Assembly (NCBI GenBank): GCA_017531225.1
Contig: JAFXLL010000010.1
Location: 434,001-498,000 of the forward strand
DNA: 64,000 nt
From: Bacteroidales bacterium
GTDB lineage: Bacteria > Bacteroidota > Bacteroidia > Bacteroidales > F082
Direction of reading: 5' to 3'
Under the pieces are notes generated by a model. The model did not search any database, had not been told where the DNA came from, and was given only the letters and a program-made list of their open reading frames with translations. Each line of letters begins with the position of its first letter. The stretch's first letter is position 1. A program made the translations under genes and the position numbers. Of the stretch, positions 62,201 through 64,000 are shown piece after piece.

Positions 62201-64000
62201 AAGGATACAGTGTTGAAAGTACCCACCGAAGCGATGGTGCCACCGCCTAACACATGGTTGTAAATCTTACCTCCGTTGACGGTTACCAAAGTGTTGCCAA
62301 ACACACGGCCGCCAATAGGATTGTACAATGCGACAGGGGCAGGAGGATTGGAATAAACGTCGGTACCACGACCGCCGCCGTACACTTGGCCACGCACAAC
62401 ACGACGGCCAACACCCATTTCGTCTTCCGCAATCTCGCTGTCAGCCTCCGATAGGTGGAGGACGCGGCTTGCATCATAGTACTCGCATGTTGTTTGTTCT
62501 TGTGAAAGGGCGTATTCTGTACCATGTAAAGGTATACCACCTATGACAAAGTTGTTGGGTCCTTCGGAAGTGCCGATGGCGACATCCGTATTCTCATACA
62601 CACGACCGTTCTCGCCACCACCGAACACACAGCTAACTACCTGGGCGCTGCCCTCGACGCTCACCGAAGTCTCTTTGACATAGGCCATCTTGTTGTATTG
62701 TGGATGTGCCTCACCACGGCTGGCGCCGTAGATGCTACCCTCGTTACCGCCGAGGTACTTGAAAGCCTGACTGATATACGCTGAATCCGTCAACGATGAC
62801 ACTCCTAAAACATCAGCTGCATCAGCCAATTCTTCAGCAGTGATGTCTTCGGTAAGGTCGGCTTTCTTAGGACCGATAAGCGCATTGCCGCCTACTGTAA
62901 CCGAAGCAGTACCTCCTCCGAGCCATTCATTAATGGTGCCGTCGGATTTGAAGGTGAAGTTACCCACCGAAGCCATACGACCGCCGCCGTACACATTGTG
63001 ACGCACCACGGCATTGCCATTCACGGTCACATTGGTGTTGCCATATACGCGACCCAACAATTCATGGTCACCTGCAGTGGTAGCAGTACCTTCGCCGCCG
63101 CCATACACGTCACCGGTGTTGACTTCATCGTGAAGACTGCGGTCTGTCACATAACGTTCCCTGAAGTTCAGCCTTCTACCAACGGTACCACCGCTAACAA
63201 CAACGAATGTATTGCCATCAACAGCTGCCTTATTTCCACCACCGAAGATATTGCCTTTTGCCCAACCGGTAACCATGTTCACTCTGGTATTGCCGGTCAC
63301 TTTGGCGGTATCAACATCCTTTTCGATACCCAAGCCGGCGCCGAAGATGTCGCCTGCAACCACGGCCTCGTCATGCAACATATTCACTTCAGTGTTGCCG
63401 TTCACAATAGCCAGTGAACCACCGCCATACACATTGCCGCTTACATAGGCGTGTGGGTGTTCAGGTACGGTATAAAGCGGATCATTGTTTCCATCTTTAG
63501 GAATGAATGCTGCCATGGTAGCGGATTCGTATCCGATGTTGACCCGTGGGTTGGAAACAACGGTTGCTGTGTCACCCAAGGAGCCACCGAACACATTACC
63601 CCTGATACCTGGTTCTTGTGCGATGTGAATCACGTTGACTACGGGGCTAACAGTGTCAACGGTTGTGGAAGTAATGGCCGTTTGTTTGCTGCCACCATAA
63701 AGGTTGGTAATGTCCAACTCACAATTTGTAGTCTCTTTATCTATCACGTTCACCGTGATCACACCTTCGATGTTACCATTGACATCGCTACCACCAAACA
63801 CATTGGTATGCTTACCACCATAAAGGTTAAGAGTGACATTACCGCCGTAACCTACTGGGAAAACAGGATATTGGTCATGGAGCGCTTGTGTCACTTTGCT
63901 AATGTTAGCCGGATTGGTAATGGTACCGCATGATCCGCCAAACAGGTTTTCTACTTCACCACCTTCCACGTTAAGGGTGACATTACCATAGATATTTGCA
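44278..64000 (-). CDS. Giant T9SS-secreted repeat protein (more than 6570 residues, 5' end outside window)
   Basis: One uninterrupted frame of 19.7 kb. The first in-window codons (ANIYGNVTLN) are mid-repeat, so the start lies beyond 64000. Layout from N to C: a repeat array (about 64000-50340) of roughly 100 units with the core (V/I)(Y/F)GGG, typically NVYGGG-x-ASVG or GSVFGGGENGHV, alternating with short strands such as TxVNIxGGxI; a non-repetitive segment (about 50340-47015); a GLUG-repeat segment (47015-46330); a segment holding NPxQAYLDL; and a T9SS C-terminal domain ending KTQKIVIY. The strand-turn repeat with regular Gly/Asn suggests a long parallel beta-helix or solenoid fibre. Adhesion or a surface filament is inferred. 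A small secreted protein follows in the same operon. Confidence 0.92.
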   Translation of the reverse strand, partial: ANIYGNVTLNVEGGEVENLFGGSCGTITNPANISKVTQALHDQYPVFPVGYGGNVTLNLYGGKHTNVFGGSDVNGNIEGVITVNVIDKETTNCELDITNLYGGSKQTAITSTTVDTVSPVVNVIHIAQEPGIRGNVFGGSLGDTATVVSNPRVNIGYESATMAAFIPKDGNNDPLYTVPEHPHAYVSGNVYGGGSLAIVNGNTEVNMLHDEAVVAGDIFGAGLGIEKDVDTAKVTGNTRVNMVTGWAKGNIFGGGNKAAVDGNTFVVVSGGTVGRRLNFRERYVTDRSLHDEVNTGDVYGGGEGTATTAGDHELLGRVYGNTNVTVNGNAVVRHNVYGGGRMASVGNFTFKSDGTINEWLGGGTASVTVGGNALIGPKKADLTEDITAEELADAADVLGVSSLTDSAYISQAFKYLGGNEGSIYGASRGEAHPQYNKMAYVKETSVSVEGSAQVVSCVFGGGENGRVYENTDVAIGTSEGPNNFVIGGIPLHGTEYALSQEQTTCEYYDASRVLHLSEADSEIAEDEMGVGRRVVRGQVYGGGRGTDVYSNPPAPVALYNPIGGRVFGNTLVTVNGGKIYNHVLGGGTIASVGTFNTVSLPSHNDTIIGYVAGTGKSEVVINGGQIGTDGNNNGDVYGGGLGSAVPPGTQLSYLSYVGESHVTVNAGANIKSNVYGGATSGHVQGDARVTVNGGTIGIEGHGGWHSNVYGGGGGNNRYSVTGKPKRLSITAGRVFGDTYVTINNGTIYHNVYGGGAVASIGTYDLTPGHTPYAGYELGHGKATVNVKGGTIGYDGDENGMVFGSGRGSIDSIGAFVDSLSFAAYTEVNIGEVGTTGPTIKGSVYGAGENGHVYMQAKVNVNSGTIGCTASEYAAMSAEDKEKKFPFRGNVYGGGCGTDMFDTDGDHKGDTYNPIAGIVYGETQVNIRGGYISRNVYGGGAMSSVGYVGYDAATEHHLGDTLSWPVELDISMGGKTEVNIYGGHIGTAALADVALASGNVFGAARGDVGERYKMAKLANVKEAYVTVNFDTPDNNTFDNNTANVIIGSVFGGGESGHVYDTASVTVSGGLVVGSVFGAGDGSAKYEDVLLDPITDQPYSTMVRDIIAGKVLGNTSVTVNNGKILRNVYGGGNMASVGKGNYVLYGEDGPNGTNTDVTNTLNSGRTHVRINGGVIGTDGIENGHVFGSSKGVAHASIRKEKRYLYNRDYFLGYVNQAYVTIGNNVVATPNGDSPRIYGSVFGSGQDGHVRLSTEVVVNDAEIGVQYSGDGSDIASDTWKYRGNVYGAGRGIDMYDSNGDNIPDSYCSSAGSVTRNTHVIVNGGLIHRDVYGGGSLGTVGPPPTNPLYLDNDPSLTTVDIIGGTIGDAAGIAKGYGGNVYGSSRGEAITALDNFANVREARVNIGAKSSGGVLSGTAKINGSVYGSGENGHVNTNATVNIYGGAVGDNTNASAIINEYCGNVYGAGNGTDTIMGGQYNPKAGIVYGNTTINIEGGGVMRNVYGGGEMASVGTIKTTTKHEESGTYAHPFYLSWPYELVYDSITIYPAGTRILTGKTTVNVTGGRIGITGKDGPTEETEKDNGDIYGGSKGMAFEPYTENLLSNVRETEININIANSTALPATYKDDWSLACIAGAVYGGGENGHVNDSTHITIENGLVGHAVYGAGKGKGKYTPNGESQAVYSLTAGKVYGDTHIDVKGGYVVRNVFGGGNLGSVGKGNYIGHGETCTSTADTTLALNSGRTFIHITGGTLGMLNAAKPDKVFKDDVPYGSVFGGCRGMVDATSDTENSIAIRLSHVNNSYVTIGANNSISYTEPHLYGSVFGGGQDGHVRWNTEVTVNGGEIGVPYVSVTNANNTVGVTDLESKHWVARGNVFGGGSGISQYETYQPSASDPEKNDTIYHFSQKAGIVRGTTTVEIKGGLVHRNVYGGGNLASVENKPTVIVSNKGKVGVDTDVKCLTNNDTLVYGGDVFGAGKGFATDTMQNYCNVDSTLVRIIGGRVYGDVYGGGENGHVLGNTNVRITTGAEIGVDATTTFDGNVFGGGWGSGHIDTTANEFRIYKDCGRVGGNTNVTMDGGTIQGTIFGGGRMALVGVDENGEPDSFLTSNVYDSINHGLATITVTGGTIGNANPYELLNGSDESVGDIFGSGKGDVKNYESVLAGRVANTSINISGDPTIYGSVFGGGEMASIGYWDNTAKFYANSGASKVTIQGTPEIGTDMEFRYDYAQDDPSNPYDGPSYWTVYGADGKLIHTYTGNVYGGSQGDVDTLSPHWVSMARSRTAKVLIEGNPIIKSRVFGGAEQGSVAGNTWVKVNGGTIGSMANSDQPGEEYLFGGVYGGGFGSQNPAFNGTTMIVNGVVTPVVNDSTAAHSDGLWTANYLAGRTYGDVRVDLLGGTINGDVYGGSEFAYIGGYGDNPGGKAKLYIGNQSQVGNPDEGVTIIGNVYGANNYGGTPMDSVQVHVYHTKHTADDQVASPAKQFAIHNVFGGGNESNYTPNQGVRTTYPRSALVHVYNCENTIEELYGGGNAADIGTSGANTDANIIVEGGRLRRVFGGGKGDNTHNVSANIYGTAHTQVQGGYIEAVYGGGNQMGSILATDLIVDHIGSCDMQVDSIFGGSNEAPVIGDITTTIACSDGVYENIYGGANNANITGNVTLNILGSTITNAFGGSKGSENIASNIYGNVTLNIFGGSITNAFGGSDMNGNITGVVTVNVIDTLTGCPLDLYNVYGGSKATALTANGGVTASPVVNIINGTVKGNVFGGSFGETATTTSNPEVNIGYNAATMSSLLPACISTPVDTVKGNVYGGGETASVIGNTTVNIYQGVVGDITYGKTSGSAVYDTIIHTANSGRVFGGGKGRDTNIDTDHNIAMVTGDTRVNIKGGKVLYSVYGGGELSSVSDSAIVTVTGGQVGPAPKVESGYNIPIGLSGVDGYVFGGGKGIGDDAITTEHPYGAYYRYANVRNTLVTVNIPADADTTTNRLWGSVFGGAEDGHVLGNANVRYVSGFMGTLGTTSYDGNIFGGGRNYSKMNYTAGRVGGDILVEVSGGQLFGNIYGGGRLALTGIDEKGEQAPGDGHGNTKIIVKGGKIGNEKLMETFTKYSMGDVYGGGKGSMEGLKGHPAASALLLSLTRNTEVIIKDSIDGSILVSRPVIYGSVYGGGEMANVGYFDWDTIVNPKTGKLDIANIEFIPGGGHAKIVVSGGQIGADRMQMRSELAEGTNNLKYNDDVGHVYGGGEGIVDNPAKYDTINPKATVAPLPSPSTLIPAGPDDVHNYKPLIDLMALVVNTEVIISDSAWVKGSVYGGGGNGHVMDGTMVKIQGGQIGSGDMAVERRYTEDEFATADSLTECPHWPYGTNGNYYPYDPVDVKAGKLPSDGKSWFGNVFGGGSGFYPYIVKTASNADSTVWNPESGKVYGKTQVEITGGHILTNVYGGCETTDVTDSAVVVMRGGTLGVPRRLEQIGRHPVTCYLFGAGKGDPRINFNTWTNVENVRVDVSGGWIYGSVFGGGEEGHVIKDVVVNIKGDAKIGTLGYSYVDGNIFGAGRGFSGEAFTAGTVGGNVNVNISGGEMLGSIYGGGRLASVGTEFTSPTLPNGDPNPHYGHMQDGNEHGIVNVDISGGVIGNDYEAVHHTDFSKRFIGGNVFTGSMGRITLLNGDVNPIWPNLAKVKKTNLTVRGDAVIKGSVYGGGEFGTVDETATVLVEGGTIWRDVFGGGYGSSDTTNIGKLRVIEDVGGNLVETFVDVTPMEWAGRVKGNTKIDISGGWIQKSVYGGGELASVGTIDSIAKHPEHPEGSVTDTTFNISWPYFFSYATHTGADTINVTGGRIGITGKDYMGPWNDAGNPYSLADNHELTEKEIKDARADNGDIYGGGKGLAGDRFEMAQCANTNNTVINIDFGAANAATPDNYKDTTAANRKECVTGAVYGGGENGHVNNDTRVTLTNGLVGHAVYGGGKGKDTYETMIWKINTPHTDPADSLATIYSITAGKVYGNTYVNINGGYVVRSVFGGGNLASIGKGNYAGGVGDYSQTGYGECIANADDWDYMRNSGHAYVTITKGTIGYLNGSKPGDVFKDNVPYGSVFGGCRGIAVPDVPRTLTPRLQYCPEDFLGYTNHTHVTIGTKGGNNDDIHLYGSVYGGAQDGHVRWDANTVVNSGEIGVDYGGTEASAVGSMNPDTIYWTSRGNVFGAGSGIGQYETYELNPSTSEIDTILHYCSIAGSVTHFANIDINGGIIHRNVYGGGNLATVGPPRIFQNYDCPIDSTCVTVNINKDAVIGENTDGSFGGCVYGGSRGLPNCDTITDYDFKKFAFCSYTKVNIDSAQIKKDVFGGGEHGQVGTDHKNAQLIHSTEVNITGTTIIRGSVFGGGEGIWGEPYYTNDTISGRVMGTCTVNLNGGTVEKSVYGGGELGINYAESYVNVSGGTVNENVFGGAYGQRDHIHGYGRRMVNMRSGSVLGSVYGGSFNADDALEPHPADFINNNTMETVSVVNYSGGYDDNHVFGAGDHGKTYGSTYVFIGLNAIMNAPHHTATTGATDPYNYDFYNNHENLIIQRDVWAGADFSTYEIIGGVFSDSTTITGRSDIYLDGFGYDTEHTTAPTDSKNYMNLTSSSLFGCGTMNNGGKNGKQIVVRNYGSDIAHTPTEDDPEPYTGATRILQSIQYADSLILESAHIRFEGRGIVSVSGITEKYSVYNIFNDLRVVNGSSLFVDKPIDNIGNPKHGQVGALRSNFSENLCNGQYPDVPRYQVVQYGDLIPVASTQVANKENKIRINKGGYVTVSYTTKNTYDTSTEYGELEGFFHLMTDGVYNAFAYARPKQSEDEGNIISPTYAQYDHQEDGGFVCYRNTLNTYNVNGGSAAFGHTGPFIQMPYENHTPEQRGGDPFFRVWRFRDQGGQSMLDLVLHAIAVPDQLNGFSYYVGTVKLPPKAGSGAYYQIKNKENSGIADINYGTEIFTVNAGMQDTIGATPKWMNYNAGFVYDLAANDHALASQQTFMTGYPNNVFGLTAIPAGGLAGVGNKQLLLCNDANAGLLANHWNTNDGSDVPQIDFLLTHSNNVNSNHSWDPISITLQQVVGGTVTDEVTLNIEIVTSTLITQDNDVKTYAMMTHAPGSGNKHDIYKTKVLLPNYTLAGTAGKSTWTLKKVEWFPNDTTGQHLEGHTAFNANTLVSGEPYPNHTPTSDFVGMTFYRSRNVDNVNGWIESVDNVDTIDIGLYKNSDVDITLGSTKAVDPISFDFDLHYDSDQNVGIDGNGEMGTVKLTMVFDNYSNTSKPDTTHFYIHVLRRGKGKGFYIDGVNGNVMYSGKYPDAAQPSLAGILYFAEDYEPVDSIYIVNKVTANTPSGTLDWGTPYTQLKIFRYPGGHLAYNTVAQSLTNPDPYFTTYTTDDFYKENPAYKGTLVDVETNMNISSAYIDGAYQLKEMKGYPGTSGAVGSVVEVAPHVISNAPMFNVEPGATLTVDGKYHQTTLRNNFNRNGHGGAFNIETEGTVKISQHAYIEYNYVRDSMYGDSLGVHNGGAAYIAGNGTMVVSDDVMVNTNKHVRVNNSKAVVVDTIPENVYLRDYLTMIKLGSTEGTYVALADTARVGVTKTAWEDQDYMPVVLTENISYGNNLRTFGSYAPGQIVYDELQHYGLIEYPLREYNGDVNYLRKLYFAKTWVNQVTSAPASYNASEIDTPEELAWAISVVNGYNGQTAAPATNFTLTKDVDMSRYIWVPIGDTANNYRGTFNGDGYMVSGVHSALSFPDKGMFGSTNGATIKNLQANVEFFRGKAINLGGLVGNMNSGALSNCESAGYLEGAEVTKTMGGLVGKSEDAVTIHSSFALDTLHTLSNATVVGGLVGDNARNLYNSYSNFIVDNEGAADTIGGLVGINRAEGHVENCYSVVEASVPSIAYKNEAVAGNIKECYSNSNNYYSYGTAPQGHGTYSDVLDRKDFGYMYKDNLVTLETGESVNNAHFSADTVYVNKHAFRWPGLLSTLNQWVATNPAGLTDPAPWFRPTTEKINNDLPVLAFKTDSAIAVVDDIAFLRYSKDFDFLLDTTNKLDAQSSMFLYGTAVEVENVPDDEVNVFLNEDAVLMQKAGSTDFNNTTTGVTFDNSCRHATSYSHETEVSTLLEYDWHLLSSPLSNAPLGIYYNDTTQNYWWTFDEGQVVDVLNSYMPNSIDTISDTVVKWDFYSYFEPQYHWINFKRNSNSHAHYDYPHAPIAYDNELNLVPAKGYMMAISENSYLSNTGTLNRDKVSIPVTALAPEDQPGQIASYNKGSNLVGNPYQAYLDLDKVAAHNIRPGNTTAENDTLKYFYIYDADMGVYAPYTPTASTNPEIPSRYLHPHQGFFVLYRPHVADSITMDMEITPSMAGTTKEEGSYLRGVVANKIDYPVVDITARDEKGNRDLAIVELARPELGGVEKVDNLQNSDFKLYTHMGDKNYSLLFTPVGTKKVPLFFKTPEDGNFTLTWNTYNGTCKKMLLIDNITGTEYNMLTGNSYSFTGHVADYAARFYIVFELDNPINIDADDEDFAFFDGTQWVIKGNGQLELIDVTGRVLHSYSMNSRHNHVSFDHVAAGTYLLRLVKDRNNVKTQKIVIY
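44281..44520 (-). other. T9SS C-terminal sorting domain of the giant protein
   Basis: The last 80 residues carry the signal: GQLELIDVTGRVLHSY, HVAAGTYLLRLVKD-like text (HVSFDHVAAGTYLLRL) and the end KTQKIVIY. The GRVLH and AAGTYLLRL pattern with a basic/aromatic end is typical of type A T9SS domains. Confidence 0.85.
46330..47015 (-). other. GLUG-repeat segment of the giant protein
   Basis: It begins TPEELAWAISVVNG and VDMSRYIWVPIGD, then four GLUG motifs: GGLVGNMNSG, GGLVGKSED, GGLVGDNARN and GGLVGINRAE. GLUG motifs occur in bacterial surface and IgA-peptidase-related adhesins. Confidence 0.85.
51270..52705 (-). repeat. Super-repeat class 1, copy 3
   Basis: It starts at VYGGGELASVGTI, runs through NISWPYFF, GGRIGITGKD, NGDIYGGGKG, GAVYGGGENGHVNND, GLVGHAVYGGGKGK, FGGGNLASIGKGNY, VPYGSVFGGCRG, YGGAQDGHVRWD, NVFGAGSGIGQYETY and ends at GGGNLATVGPP. 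It aligns in the same order with the copies at 58200-59515 and 59940-61200. Confidence 0.8.
55640..55975 (-). repeat. Duplicated N-terminal-type block, second copy
   Basis: GNVTLNIFGGSITNAFGGSD, GVVTVNVID, NVYGGSKATAL, SPVVNI, GNVFGGSFGETATT, NPEVNIGYNAATM. It matches the block at 63490-63845 (about 7.9 kb away), which reads NVFGGSD, GVITVNVID, NLYGGSKQTAI, SPVVNV, GNVFGGSLGDTATV, NPRVNIGYESATM. Confidence 0.82.
58200..59515 (-). repeat. Super-repeat class 1, copy 2
   Basis: Same order of words: GGGEMASVGTI, YLSWPYEL, GGRIGITGKD, NGDIYGGSKG, GAVYGGGENGHVNDS, GLVGHAVYGAGKGK, FGGGNLGSVGKGNY, VPYGSVFGGCRG, FGGGQDGHVRWN, NVFGGGSGISQYETY, GGGNLASV. It is closest to copy 3. Confidence 0.8.
59940..61200 (-). 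repeat. Super-repeat class 1, copy 1 (more diverged)
   Basis: Order of words: GGGAMSSVGYV, TLSWPVEL, NIYGGHIG, GNVFGAARGD, GSVFGGGESGHVYD, GSVFGAGDGS, GNTSVTVNNG, GGGNMASVGKGNY, HVFGSSKGVA, FGSGQDGHVRLS, NVYGAGRGIDMYDSNGD, GGGSLGTVGPP. It immediately precedes copy 2 in the protein. Confidence 0.75.
63490..63845 (-). repeat. Duplicated N-terminal-type block, first copy
   Basis: About 118 residues matching 55640-55975 almost word for word over their length. Since the first block here lies at the window edge, further copies may exist beyond 64000. Confidence 0.82.

Larger units (their letters stand above)
50340..64000 (-). repeat. Array of about 100 (V/I)(Y/F)GGG units
   Basis: I counted about 100 cores of the type NVYGGG, SVFGGG, NIFGGG, AVYGAG (variants GAG, GSG, GGS, GGA, GGC). 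On the + strand the DNA shows the recurring word CCGCCGCCGTACAC, the reverse complement of GTGTACGGCGGCGG. The units follow a repeating order described in the findings. The array is not closed at the right edge. Confidence 0.92.

Noticed and set aside
45000-63940. Many long open frames on the + strand opposite the giant gene (for example 50362-51231 and 56182-56892)
   Set aside because: They are shadows of the repeat DNA: they consist of the reverse complement of Gly/Asn/Val codons, start without promoters and do not resemble proteins.
44278-64000. The dense repeats as a CRISPR array or non-coding satellite
   Set aside because: The repeats keep one reading frame for 19.7 kb with no stop, vary synonymously and at defined amino acid positions, and are not separated by spacers of constant length.

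Overview
The window looks like chromosomal DNA from a Bacteroidota, most likely a Bacteroidales bacterium. Three things support this. At least seventeen starts are preceded by the TAnnTTTG -7 element of Bacteroidetes sigma-ABfr promoters. Two proteins end in a type IX secretion (T9SS) sorting domain. The gene set is also typical: an OstA-like protein, a CarboxypepD-type TonB receptor, an alpha-2-macroglobulin, the GGGtGRT protein, and a ptb-buk pair. Genes are packed tightly and I see no gene-free stretch above 300 bases. All five convergent gene pairs that meet without a terminator overlap at their 3' ends. No insertion sequence, phage, CRISPR array or rRNA was seen.

Layout. 1-7600: an AT-richer FGE-like lipoprotein; a short-chain dehydrogenase followed by a THUMP RNA methyltransferase; and the reverse-strand operon prs-rplY-pth-lipoprotein. 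7600-9660: tRNA-Leu(CAA), a terminator, then a NifU-like scaffold and the GGGtGRT protein. 9660-17640: a secreted CotH/lamin-tail protein, rlmN, and a reverse-strand run carrying a complete pantothenate/early CoA pathway (DUF2520 reductase, panB, panC, panD, coaBC, coaX) with several 4-base stop/start overlaps. 17640-25400: a 1089-residue multi-cofactor Fe-S flavoprotein, a GtrA/GtrB/large-membrane-protein module for lipid-linked sugar transfer, and a shortened polyprenyl synthetase. 25400-34000: an alpha-2-macroglobulin without a recognisable thioester, thpR, and ptb-buk (acyl-phosphate and ATP formation). 34000-44270: lipoprotein, HYC_CC_PP protein plus TonB receptor (probable metal uptake), ROK kinase, M64 peptidase, CvpA, OstA-like protein, rsmI, an acidic coiled protein, tdk, and a small secreted protein.

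44278-64000 is one open reading frame on the reverse strand that runs off the right edge: more than 6570 residues. Its N-terminal two thirds or more is an array of about 100 short (V/I)(Y/F)GGG-type repeats, arranged in super-repeats of 400-480 residues. A long non-repetitive segment, a GLUG-repeat segment and a T9SS C-terminal domain follow. The gene for a 90-residue secreted protein with a PIGNG-plus-hydrophobic-plus-lysine tail starts 11 bases after its stop. This pair is the most unusual content of the window.

Two smaller genome-wide patterns stand out. Purine-rich tandem heptamers sit at gene 3' ends and supply stop codons, a start codon and C-terminal residues. At four genes the start codon lies exactly 5 bases after the promoter -7 element, which predicts leaderless mRNAs.
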